From an uncultured Flavobacteriaceae bacterium (GTDB lineage Bacteria > Bacteroidota > Bacteroidia > Flavobacteriales > Flavobacteriaceae): a stretch of DNA of 64,000 nt. The position numbers and the translations under genes are program-made. The notes below the pieces were generated by a model. It did no database searches, was not told where the DNA came from, and saw only the letters and a list, made by a program, of their open reading frames with translations. Of the stretch, positions 52,028-60,211 are shown piece by piece. How positions within the stretch are numbered: position 1 is the first letter of the stretch; the number at the start of each line of letters is the position of its first letter. The stretch is from the NCBI GenBank assembly GCA_947502975.1, contig CANNBV010000002.1, positions 811,251 through 875,250 of the forward strand, given 5' to 3'.

Positions 52028-52579
52028 ATGAAAAAAGTTTTATACACGATAGTCTTACTATTCATATGTAGTTGTGTTATTAAAGAAACTAAAAAGCAAG
52101 AACAAGTTATAAACTATTATAAAGGTTTTGAAAACTCCAATTATAAGCAACTAAAGAAAACAATATCAGATAGTCTTATTATAACTGAAGGTGATTATAT
52201 AACGTCTTTTACATCAGAGAGTTTCTATGAACAATTTAAATGGGATAGTATTTTTAAGCCAGTTTATAATTTGCTTAAACTAGAAAATGAAGATGAACAT
52301 ATTATCGCTACAGTTTCTGTAAGATCTATAAGGTTTGATTTTTTAAAGAACAATCCGCTTACTTGTAGACATAAATTTTATTTTAAATCTGGTAAAATAA
52401 AAAGGATAGAAAATCTAGAATGCCTTGATGCAAATTGGGGTATATGGGAAAAAGAAAGAGATTCTTTAGTAAAATGGATAAAAATTAATCATCCAAAATT
52501 GGATGGTTTTATTCATGATTTGAGTCAAAAAGGAGCTGTGGACTATGTGAAAGCCATCGATTTATATAAAAATCGCTAA
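52028..52579 (+). CDS. Unidentified lipoprotein
   Basis: 183 residues with lipobox FICSC near residue 16. The body (NYYKGFENSNYKQLKKTISDSLIITEGDY, PLTCRHKFYFKSGKIKRIENLECLDANWGIW) has a SnoaL/NTF2-like flavour, but no family can be fixed. It is 29 bases after the sulfatase on the same strand and may share its transcript. Confidence 0.6.
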   Translation: MKKVLYTIVLLFICSCVIKETKKQEQVINYYKGFENSNYKQLKKTISDSLIITEGDYITSFTSESFYEQFKWDSIFKPVYNLLKLENEDEHIIATVSVRSIRFDFLKNNPLTCRHKFYFKSGKIKRIENLECLDANWGIWEKERDSLVKWIKINHPKLDGFIHDLSQKGAVDYVKAIDLYKNR

Positions 52580-52587
52580 AAATAGCA

Positions 52588-53418
52588 TTACTTTACTTTC
52601 TTTTGAAGTTTAGTAGTTTCTGTCATGTTATTGATTGTAATTTTTGGATTTTGATACAAATAAATAGCACTTGCACCTGTAGCATCAATAGTAATGTCTT
52701 TAATAACTTCTAAGTAAGCATCACTAGAAATATTACAAACTACCTTACAACTATTTATAGTGAAATTTTTACCATTAAACTGCGCATTATTATCTAACTC
52801 AATGTCGGCGGTATCACAATTCCCTTCTATAACAGTATTAGTACGTTCATAAAGAGAAGCAGAGATTTTTGGAGCATTTATTAAGGCCTCTAGTTTTCCA
52901 GTACCTCTCATGTTTACGTAGCAAGTATCTGCTGTAACATTTAGTTTTACTTTGGCCTTGTCTGCACTTTCAAAATTAAACGTATTTGTCTTAATAGTTA
53001 ATGCAGCTTTAGAAGATCCACTTGTTTTTAGTGAGCCATAAAACAAGTCTAAAGGTGTTAACCCATTTAATTCGGCATCATCAGTTAATTCTATATGCTG
53101 CAAATAATCATCGTAACTTACTTTAATGTTTAATCTTTTTTTAGATGTGATTCTTTTTAACTTATTAAAATATAAAATACTGTCCTTTACCATAAAATCA
53201 ATCACTTCATGAAGATTTTCATCTGTTTCAATTTCAACCGATGGTATTTTATTGTAAATCAAATCGATTTCAAAATCTTCATCCAATGCGATGGTATGAA
53301 ATGCATCAATTTCAGTAATTACGATTGATACTAATCTATTACCTTTTATTTTTTCTAGATTTTGAGACTGAGAAATGCTACATATAAGTAGCGCAAAAAC
53401 TAAACCTATTTTTTTCAT
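52588..53418 (-). CDS. DUF2807 (GIN domain) secreted protein
   Basis: 276 residues with a signal peptide (1-18). The DUF2807 beta-helix repeats appear as IDLIYNKIPSVEIETDENLHEVI, NIKVSYDDYLQHIELTDDAEL, ...FNFESADKAKVKLNV, and NAPKISASLYERTNTVIEG, with N/T/A-rich stacked strands. The function is unknown; DUF2807 proteins are common near PspC genes in Bacteroidota. There is 181 bases to the next gene, so it may have its own promoter. Confidence 0.78.
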   Translation of the reverse strand: MKKIGLVFALLICSISQSQNLEKIKGNRLVSIVITEIDAFHTIALDEDFEIDLIYNKIPSVEIETDENLHEVIDFMVKDSILYFNKLKRITSKKRLNIKVSYDDYLQHIELTDDAELNGLTPLDLFYGSLKTSGSSKAALTIKTNTFNFESADKAKVKLNVTADTCYVNMRGTGKLEALINAPKISASLYERTNTVIEGNCDTADIELDNNAQFNGKNFTINSCKVVCNISSDAYLEVIKDITIDATGASAIYLYQNPKITINNMTETTKLQKKVK

Positions 53419-53599
53419 TTTAATGAGGGTTAAAATTTTCCATGATTTGGTATCACGTGTATAATAATTGCTGTTCTATTTATTTAGACACACTTAAAGT
53501 ATTGAATGTCACTTTATTCAGTAATACCATTATACATGCAAAAACCACTCCAAACCATTTAAGGTGTAGAGTGGTCAAAAATTCACTAAGTTTAGTTGG

Positions 53600-54328
53600 T
53601 TATCTTTTACTTACACTTCCGCCAGAGCTTTTGTCGGTATCAAGCATCTCTGGATTGCCATAGTACCTAACGCTTGCTCCACTTGAAGCTTTTGCTATAA
53701 GGGCTTTAGATGTATTTACAGTTAAGTTGGCGCCACTAGAGGCAGATACTTCAGATGATTCTGCTTTTAAATCTCCAGCTTTAATAGTACTACCACTACT
53801 TGCATCTGCAGATAAACTAATCGTTTCTCCTGAAACTTTTAAGCTACTACCACTTGAAGAGTCGCACGTTAAATCGTTAGTGTTAACCTGTACTTTCATA
53901 CTACTTCCACTACTAGATTTTAAAACTAATACTTCTGAAGCTATAGTATTTGTTGATCGTAAGCTACTTCCACTAGTGGAACTTACTCCAGTAATAGACT
54001 TAAAGTTAACATTTACTTTTTTTGATGAAGCTTTACCTATTTGCTCTTTACAATGTATTTTTAAAACGCCGTCTTTAATTTCAGTTAAAATAAGTTCTTG
54101 TAAGTTTTCATCGGCTTCTACTGTAATGCCTTCATTATTACCTTGAGTGATGTATACTTCTAAACCTTCTGTAGCTTTTATTTTTGAAAAGGATTCAGAT
54201 ACAGTTCTAGTTTCCATAACTACATTTCCGTTGCCTTTAACACCCGTATTCCAATTCATATTGAAATTACAGGAGAACATTAGTAAACTTAAGATTGAGG
54301 TTACGATGATTCTGATTAGTGTTGTCAT
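53600..54328 (-). CDS. DUF2807 head-GIN domain lipoprotein
   Basis: 242 residues. Lipobox LMFSC (Cys19). The GIN domain has the typical FSKIKATEGLEVYITQGNNEGITVEADENLQ start and Ser/Gly-rich stacked turns (SSGSSMKV, SSGSSLKV, ASSGSTIKA, ASSGANLTV, ASSGASVRY), which are not low-complexity but the repeats of a beta-helix. It ends SSGGSVSKR. It lies downstream of the PspC gene and is probably part of the same envelope module. Confidence 0.88.
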   Translation of the reverse strand: MTTLIRIIVTSILSLLMFSCNFNMNWNTGVKGNGNVVMETRTVSESFSKIKATEGLEVYITQGNNEGITVEADENLQELILTEIKDGVLKIHCKEQIGKASSKKVNVNFKSITGVSSTSGSSLRSTNTIASEVLVLKSSSGSSMKVQVNTNDLTCDSSSGSSLKVSGETISLSADASSGSTIKAGDLKAESSEVSASSGANLTVNTSKALIAKASSGASVRYYGNPEMLDTDKSSGGSVSKR

Positions 54329-54437
54329 AATTATTTGTTTTTAAAGTGATTGATGATTATTGTTATTCAAATATATATTGAAGTTCTTGTTTTATTAAAG
54401 TTTTATTTCTGAATTGTGATATTTTAATGATGAATTG

Positions 54438-56246
54438 TTAATTATCTGATTTTATGTCAATACCGCTTCTATCAATATTGACTTTCACATCATCCGATTC
54501 TACTTTTATACCCTCACTATTTATTTTTACTTTATCATTTCCGTCTTCAATTTCAATACCATCTTCGTTTATTTTAACACCATCAGTGTCTACATTAACT
54601 TCAAAAGCATCATCATCACAATCTAAACACTTGGTGTCGTTATGTAAAATTTTTAAATAATGTGCTTCTTGTCCATTATCTAAAATATCATTGTAGCTTG
54701 GAGAATTCCTGTGAAATGGATAGGTATTGTTATCTGCATATAAAGTAGAACCCTCTGGCAAATAAAGTATTAACTCAATTTCTTGATCTCTAAATTTATT
54801 TTTAAACTCAGTAGTTAAATAAGAATTTAATAGGAGTTCGTTATTATCTAACACATAGTTGTAATCTATGCCTTCAGCACGTTCTTTAGCTAAAATGTAG
54901 CTGCTTCCTTCTGCCTTTTTCTCAATACTTAAAGATGCTAACGAATCCTTAGTTGACCTTACAATAAGTCTAACATCTGAAGAATAAATCATCTTCTCAT
55001 CATTTTCATCATAAACTAATTTAAATGAATTCGTATTTCTATTAAGATGGCCGTATTTGGACCTGTCATAATTATCATTACCAACCATTTTTACAGTGAT
55101 AGTATCATTTGCTGTAATATTTAATTGTTCTTTTTTAACGACGTTAGCATCAAAAGCGTGTTCGCTTGCTTGTTTTGCAAATACTAAGGCAAGACCAATA
55201 ATACCTATTATCCACAGGCCTAATAAAGAGAACTTCGCGATATTACCAATGGATTTTAGGTTGTTTATTAATATTTTTAAACCTAAATAAAATAGGAAGA
55301 AAAATGGGACTCCAACGGCAAACAAAACTAGTAATGATACAAGCCATACAGGAGTATTTGCAGCATTGGCCGCATCTACAAAGTCAAAACCTGGCACGTT
55401 AACGGCGTCTGAAATGCCAACTGTAAATAATGAAATAATTAAACTTAATAGCGTTACAGCACCAATGAAAATTAGAAGAGCTCCAATAAACTTAGCAAAA
55501 ATCTTAAAGAAGAACATTACTACATCTCCTAGAGTTTCAAAAAATGTTCTAGATGATGATTTTATAGAGTTTGCCCCCTTTTTTACATCTACGTTTTTAG
55601 CAGCATTAGAAACTGAATCTGATACGTTTTTAGCAACATCACCAACGGTTTCAGTTACCGTGTCAAAACCATCTTTAATTTTTTTTTCAATATTACTAAT
55701 GTTAACAGGCTCGCCTGTCATCATTATTTTTTCTGCTGTAGATTTCGCTTCAGGAACTAAAATCCATAAAAGGATATACAATAAAATACCTGTACCAGCT
55801 CCCGCAACTAAAAGTACCCAAGCTAAACGTATCCAAACTACATCTACCCCAAAATAATGCCCTAAACCAGAAGATACACCACCCACATAGGAGTTATCCG
55901 TATCTCTATAAAGTTTTTTACCAGGAGAAGAAGATTTTGAAGAACGATATGTTTGTTGAGGTTCATCCTCAAAAATTTCGTCGTCTACTAAGTAATCTTC
56001 AGGTTGTCCCATAATAGTAATTACTTCGTCTACTTCTTTAATTCGTATCACTTGCTTATCGTTTTGCACACGTTCGTTAAAGAGTTCGGCAATACGAGCT
56101 TCTATATCGGCAATAATTTCAGATCGACCTTGTGAGTCGGTAAATGAACGTTTTATAGCCTCAAGATAGCGTTGTAATTTAAGGTATGCATCTTCATCAA
56201 TATGAAAAAAGATACCTGCTAAATTTATGTTGACTGTTTTATTCAT
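54438..56246 (-). CDS. PspC domain-containing membrane protein with acidic beta-repeat tail
   Basis: 602 residues. N-terminal cytosolic part (about 1-105), PspC domain (about 110-165; KKLYRDTDNSYVGGVSSGLG, VDVVWIRLAWVLLV), a central stretch with four further membrane segments (about 235-365), then an extracytoplasmic DUF-like part. The last about 55 residues repeat DGVKINEDGIEIEDG / DKVKINSEGIKVESDDV / KVNIDRSGIDIKSDN. It is longer than most PspC proteins. It overlaps the PadR gene by 4 bases and is presumably repressed by it. Confidence 0.88.
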   Translation of the reverse strand: MNKTVNINLAGIFFHIDEDAYLKLQRYLEAIKRSFTDSQGRSEIIADIEARIAELFNERVQNDKQVIRIKEVDEVITIMGQPEDYLVDDEIFEDEPQQTYRSSKSSSPGKKLYRDTDNSYVGGVSSGLGHYFGVDVVWIRLAWVLLVAGAGTGILLYILLWILVPEAKSTAEKIMMTGEPVNISNIEKKIKDGFDTVTETVGDVAKNVSDSVSNAAKNVDVKKGANSIKSSSRTFFETLGDVVMFFFKIFAKFIGALLIFIGAVTLLSLIISLFTVGISDAVNVPGFDFVDAANAANTPVWLVSLLVLFAVGVPFFFLFYLGLKILINNLKSIGNIAKFSLLGLWIIGIIGLALVFAKQASEHAFDANVVKKEQLNITANDTITVKMVGNDNYDRSKYGHLNRNTNSFKLVYDENDEKMIYSSDVRLIVRSTKDSLASLSIEKKAEGSSYILAKERAEGIDYNYVLDNNELLLNSYLTTEFKNKFRDQEIELILYLPEGSTLYADNNTYPFHRNSPSYNDILDNGQEAHYLKILHNDTKCLDCDDDAFEVNVDTDGVKINEDGIEIEDGNDKVKINSEGIKVESDDVKVNIDRSGIDIKSDN

Positions 56247-56584
56247 TTTTTTGTTGTTTTTTGGCTTGTTACAATGTTTACGGCGTTACGCAATTCGTTC
56301 CAAGTAGTGTCTAATTCTTTTAAAAATAGTTTTCCAGTTTCAGTTAAACCGTAATATTTTCTTGGAGGACCAGATGTAGATTCTTCCCATCTGTAATTCA
56401 AGAGTCCTGCATTTTTAAGTCGCGTTAGCAAAGGGTAAATAGTGCCCTCAACCACTAGCAACTTGGCGTCTTTTAGCGTCCCTAAGATCTCTGCAACATA
56501 CGCATCGTCATCTTTTAAGACCGAGAGTATGCAGAACTCTAAAACGCCTTTACGCATTTGTGCTTTTGTGTTTTCTATCTTCAT
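56243..56584 (-). CDS. PadR family transcriptional regulator
   Basis: 113 residues. N-terminal KAQMRKGVLEFCILSVLKDDDAYVAEILGTL is the PadR winged-helix start, then LVVEGTIYPLLTRLKNAGLLNYRWEESTSGPPRKYYGLTETGKLFL. It should repress its own operon with the PspC gene and respond to envelope conditions, as is known for PadR-PspC pairs; the ligand is unknown. Confidence 0.92.
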   Translation of the reverse strand: MKIENTKAQMRKGVLEFCILSVLKDDDAYVAEILGTLKDAKLLVVEGTIYPLLTRLKNAGLLNYRWEESTSGPPRKYYGLTETGKLFLKELDTTWNELRNAVNIVTSQKTTKK

Positions 56585-56679
56585 AGTGTCATTCCTTTAA
56601 TGTTGTAAAACTGTTCATTTTTTGATTGATTGATTTGATTGATGATATTGATGAAATTTCTTTTAATTTATGTTGTTAT

Positions 56680-56770
56680 GGCGTTACCACAAGGGTCGGG
56701 CTTTCACTACTCAATCCCTCCTACGTCGGGGATTTCAAACATGCCGTTCAATCCCTAACGCGGTGCCGTC
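56680..56770 (-). repeat. GC-rich intergenic element, copy 2 (reverse)
   Basis: Reverse complement relative to copy 1 at 44641-44735, sharing GAAAGCCCGACCC, TTGTGG, CCCGACG-AGGAGG and GGGATTG blocks in the same order. Ends GCGTTA (56681-56686) and TAACGC (56756-56761) are complementary, while in copy 1 the same ends read GCGTAA/TTACGC, so one base pair has changed on both sides. No gene is in this gap (56585-56787). Confidence 0.8.
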
Positions 56771-56787
56771 TATGTATTATATTTTCT

Positions 56788-57234
56788 TCATTTTAAAAAA
56801 TTAATAGTAAATGGATACCTATATAATTGCCCATCTCTAGCACGTAAGCTAGCAATAACAATAAGTGCTAATTCAATAATAAAAGCAAGTACAGCTAAAA
56901 CCCCTAAACCACCTCCAACATAAAGTAGAGGAGAGGGCTTACCTAGAGAAATATGAAAATCATGAAACCCATGAAAATCTATAAAGTCCATACCGCTAAA
57001 AATTTTAAAAATAAAAAAGGGAATAGTAAGTGTTCCTAAAATAATAGCGTAAAGCAACATACTAATCTGGAAGTTTAAAGCTTGCTTTCCATGCTGGTCT
57101 ACAAATTCCGATTTATCTTTATTAATAGTCCACAATATTAAAGGTCCAATAAAATTTCCTAACGGAATAACAAACCTACTAAAAGTAGATAAGTGAATAA
57201 AAGTAGCGATGTTTTTTTGATGATTATCTAACAT
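56788..57234 (-). CDS. DUF4870 membrane protein
   Basis: 148 residues with three to four hydrophobic segments. HQKNIATFIHLSTFSRFVIPLGNFIGPLILWTINKDKSEFVDQHGKQALNFQISM is the DUF4870 start (G.. ..QHGKxALNFQ), and LIVIASLRARDGQLYRYPFTINFL is its end. The role is unknown; it is often near PspC/PadR genes. A candidate -7 TATATTTG lies on the minus strand at 57283-57276. Confidence 0.9.
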   Translation of the reverse strand: MLDNHQKNIATFIHLSTFSRFVIPLGNFIGPLILWTINKDKSEFVDQHGKQALNFQISMLLYAIILGTLTIPFFIFKIFSGMDFIDFHGFHDFHISLGKPSPLLYVGGGLGVLAVLAFIIELALIVIASLRARDGQLYRYPFTINFLK

Positions 57235-57465
57235 GATTATTTCGATTGATTAAAAACATATAATAGTTTCTTATGCAAATATATGTCTAAAATCAGGTAC
57301 TTTGTTACGCATAGTACTATAATTAACATTTTTTTAACATATATGAAAAACGAAGTATATGCGGTAAATATTTGTAAATGTGGGTGTTGTGTTGGTTTTT
57401 AGTGTAAAAAATTATTTTGTTTAAAAAAGAATCACAAAATATTTTAAGACTTAAGAAAGCATTTA

Positions 57466-57870
57466 TTATTCTTTAATTATCTCATTAGCCCAAATAACGG
57501 CGTCTTTTAAACTACTAAAAATCTTAGTAGGAATGTTTAGAAAAAGTTGTTCGATAGTAGCAACTTCATAGTTTAGTCTATTATATGCAACTGCAGCAAA
57601 ACCTCTGGTATTTGGTAATAAATTTTTAGACTCTAAATGGATGGTTGGATCTAATGAATAAGAATTAATTCTGTTAGCTATGTAAACAAAAGGTTTGTCT
57701 ACAGGATAATATTTTTTTGTGTATTTGTTGGAGAATTTTAAAACCATTTCCATACTTACTATTACACCTTCATTAATTTCAGAAACCATAAAATGATCAT
57801 AAAAATAAAAAGATCCAATTTTATCAATAGTTTGTTTATGTATTAATCTATTTTCAATTTGATCAAACAT
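57466..57870 (-). CDS. STAS/SpoIIAA-like small protein
   Basis: 134 residues with no signal peptide. The order FYFYDHFMVSEINEGVIVSMEMVLKFSNKYTKKYY, FVYIANRINSYSLDPTIHLESKNL, RGFAAVAYNRLNYEVATIEQLF, FSSLKDAVIWANEII resembles the SpoIIAA/STAS-like proteins of Bacteroidota. This is a weak match by eye. It stands alone, 231 bases from the DUF4870 gene. Confidence 0.55.
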   Translation of the reverse strand: MFDQIENRLIHKQTIDKIGSFYFYDHFMVSEINEGVIVSMEMVLKFSNKYTKKYYPVDKPFVYIANRINSYSLDPTIHLESKNLLPNTRGFAAVAYNRLNYEVATIEQLFLNIPTKIFSSLKDAVIWANEIIKE

Positions 57871-58024
57871 GGTTGTTTAAGGTTAGGTAGTTTGTACTAA
57901 AATACTACGGAGAGTTTTAAAAAGCTAATTTTATTTGTATTTAATATCTACTTACATCAAGAAATAAATTAAAATAATCAACTTAATATTATATATTTAG
58001 TATTTAAAATGAAAATGTAGTTTT

Positions 58025-58480
58025 ATGAAATTGACTCCTAGTAAATTAAATAAATTCAGCTTATTTAAATTGCCTTCTGCTTACCTGTGTGGTGTTCGTG
58101 TAAAATCTTTGGATGGCGCCAAATGTGAAGTTACTGTAAAGCACAGGTGGATTAATCAAAACCCATTTAAATCTATGTTTTGGGCTGTACAGGGTATGGC
58201 AGCAGAATTGTCTACGGGAGCTTTAATGATTGGCAAAATTCAAGAATCTGGCAAAAAGGTATCCATGTTAGTGACTACAAATAATGCTACTTTCACAAAA
58301 AAAGCAACGGGAAGTATTACGTTTACATGCAATGATGGACATTTAATTGATAAAGCATTACAAAAGACTATAGAAACAGGAGAAGGACAAACTGTCTGGA
58401 TGAAATCTGTTGGTGTTAATCAAGACGGGGTTGAGGTGTCTACCTTTAATTTTGAGTGGAGTGTTAAGGTAAAACAGTAA
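58025..58480 (+). CDS. DUF4442 hot-dog-fold protein
   Basis: 151 residues. FSLFKLPSAYLCGVRVKSLDGAKCEVTVKHRWINQNPFKSMFWAVQGMAAELSTGALM has the hot-dog helix (WAVQGMAAELSTG) of DUF4442, a family close to acyl-CoA thioesterases. A substrate is not known. It is on the same strand as, and 124 bases upstream of, the AIM24-like gene. Confidence 0.82.
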   Translation: MKLTPSKLNKFSLFKLPSAYLCGVRVKSLDGAKCEVTVKHRWINQNPFKSMFWAVQGMAAELSTGALMIGKIQESGKKVSMLVTTNNATFTKKATGSITFTCNDGHLIDKALQKTIETGEGQTVWMKSVGVNQDGVEVSTFNFEWSVKVKQ

Positions 58481-58604
58481 ACAGTATCAGTTTTCAGTTA
58501 GCGTCTTTTGGAATATATAAATTGAAAATTGGGATTTGATTTTTAGTTGTAACAAAACCTAAAATAAATCAACATATAACCGAATCAACAAAAAACAATA
58601 AAAA

Positions 58605-59405
58605 ATGACAGCACACGAAATAGACTATCGCATTTACGGAGAAGAAATGCAATACGTAGAAATAGAACTAGATCCACAAGAAGGCGTTGTAGCAGAAGCG
58701 GGAAGCTTTATGATGATGGATGATGGTATTAAAATGGAAACTATTTTTGGAGATGGTTCTCAAAAAGACACAGGTTTTCTGGGTAAAATATTAGGAGCAG
58801 GAAAACGTATACTTACAGGAGAAAGTTTGTTTATGACAGCCTTTTATAACGATTTGGTAGGCAAACGTAATGTATCATTTGCATCACCATACCCAGGGAA
58901 AATCATTCCAATAGATTTAACTGAATTTGGCGGAAAATTTATCTGTCAAAAAGATGCATTTCTATGTGCAGCTAAAGGTGTGAGTGTAGGCATAGAATTC
59001 TCTAAAAAACTAGGTCGAGGTTTATTTGGAGGTGAAGGTTTTATTATGCAAAAATTAGAAGGCGATGGTATGGCATTTGTGCATGCAGGTGGCACTATGG
59101 CAAAAAAAGAGCTGGCAGCTGGGGAAACCTTGCGTGTAGATACAGGGTGTATTGTAGGTTTTGATCAAACTGTAGATTATGATATTGAATTTGTAGGCGG
59201 TATAAAAAATACTGTATTTGGAGGAGAAGGCTTATTCTTTGCTAAATTACAAGGTCCAGGAACCGTTTTTGTTCAATCTTTACCTTTTAGTAGATTAGCA
59301 GGCAGAGTACTAGCATCTGCTCCTAGATCAGGAGGAAAAAGTAAAGGAGAAGGTAGTATTTTAGGTGGTTTAGGCGATTTATTAGATGGAGATAATAGAT
59401 TCTAA
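58605..59405 (+). CDS. TIGR00266/AIM24 family protein
   Basis: 266 residues. The beta-rich AIM24 repeat units are seen in [88 protein letters not shown], and [28 protein letters not shown]. The C-terminal 30 residues are rich in G, S and K. The role in bacteria is unknown; the family is conserved from bacteria to mitochondria. Confidence 0.93.
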   Translation: MTAHEIDYRIYGEEMQYVEIELDPQEGVVAEAGSFMMMDDGIKMETIFGDGSQKDTGFLGKILGAGKRILTGESLFMTAFYNDLVGKRNVSFASPYPGKIIPIDLTEFGGKFICQKDAFLCAAKGVSVGIEFSKKLGRGLFGGEGFIMQKLEGDGMAFVHAGGTMAKKELAAGETLRVDTGCIVGFDQTVDYDIEFVGGIKNTVFGGEGLFFAKLQGPGTVFVQSLPFSRLAGRVLASAPRSGGKSKGEGSILGGLGDLLDGDNRF

Positions 59406-59478
59406 ATACCTTAGGTATACAATTAAATTTTATTAATGAAATCTACCGAATATACTATTAAATAAGTAAAGTCAATTT

Positions 59479-59525
59479 AACTCATTTCGAATTCTAATTA
59501 TGAAGAAAAGATTTCGAAATGAGTT
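59479..59525 (+). terminator. Hairpin downstream of the AIM24 gene
   Basis: AACTCATTTCGAA (59479-59491) and TTCGAAATGAGTT (59513-59525) are perfectly complementary over 13 bp with a 21-base loop. It lies 74 bases after the AIM24 stop. There is no clear T run next to the stem, so terminator is a guess. Confidence 0.45.
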
Positions 59526-59617
59526 TATACATATAATTATAATTTTTTTACAATTTAAAAATTAAGGTTGTAAAACATCTGTTGTAATTATAGCCATATA
59601 CCAATTGAGTAAATTGT

Positions 59618-60184
59618 TTAATCAATTTTTAATGGTAACAATACAGGAGCAATTTTATAATTACTCTTTATATTTATTTTTAAAAAGTACTTACTTTTTC
59701 TATTAAATTGGTCACCTCCAGGAATGAATGTATCTCCACCAGGAACAAATGTGTCCCCACCAGGAACAAATGTATCTCCACCGGGAACAAGGTCACCAGA
59801 AATGTTATCGCAAATTTTGTCTGACTGAAATAAAAAGAGACTTCCTTTAACCTGCTGCATTTTACCCTCTAAATGACATTCCCAAACGGGTTTTGTAACA
59901 GATAAAATCCAATTATACATTCCTTCGGGAAGCTCGTCATCTATTTTAACGTCTTCTTCCATTTTTAATAGTTGAAAAGAAGTTTCAATAGTAGTTTTTT
60001 CAGTCTTCAAATTTTCAGAAACTAGAGAAAGATAAACAAAACCCTTTTTATGCTTTTTGAAATCTAATCCAGTTTCATTAAGTATGGCAATAGTTTTAGA
60101 ATCAATTTTTAAGTCTTGTGAGTTTACTGATAATACAGTTAACAGTATAATAATTGAAAAATATGATGTGAAATTTTTTTTCAT
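59618..60184 (-). CDS. Secreted protein with VPGGDTF heptad repeats
   Basis: 188 residues with a signal peptide (1-22, ending NSQ). Residues 23-132 are of unknown fold (LKIDSKTIAILNETGLDFKKHKKGFV, GMYNWILSVTKPVWECHLEGKM). Residues 133-160 are four near-identical heptads, VPGGDTF three times and IPGGDQF. Its C-terminus (SKYFLKINIKSNYKIAPVLLPL) is hydrophobic. I do not recognise a family. It is 28 bases downstream of the FG-GAP gene on the same strand. Confidence 0.65.
   Translation of the reverse strand: MKKNFTSYFSIIILLTVLSVNSQDLKIDSKTIAILNETGLDFKKHKKGFVYLSLVSENLKTEKTTIETSFQLLKMEEDVKIDDELPEGMYNWILSVTKPVWECHLEGKMQQVKGSLFLFQSDKICDNISGDLVPGGDTFVPGGDTFVPGGDTFIPGGDQFNRKSKYFLKINIKSNYKIAPVLLPLKID
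59705..59788 (-). repeat. Four 21-base tandem repeats encoding PGGDTFV heptads
   Basis: The plus strand reads CCACCAGGAACAAATGTATC-like units, in phase with the reading frame, four times. Units differ mainly at synonymous positions (tct/tcc, ccg/cca), so the repeat is held at protein level. Confidence 0.85.
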
Positions 60185-60211
60185 GATATGGTCATTTTAT
60201 ATTCATTACTA

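Noticed and set aside
53727-54146. 139-residue plus-strand frame antisense to the DUF2807 gene
   Set aside because: It mirrors the Ser/Gly repeats of the real gene; no family features.
55366-55857. 163-residue plus-strand frame antisense to the PspC gene
   Set aside because: The PspC protein on the other strand has clear domains; this frame has none.
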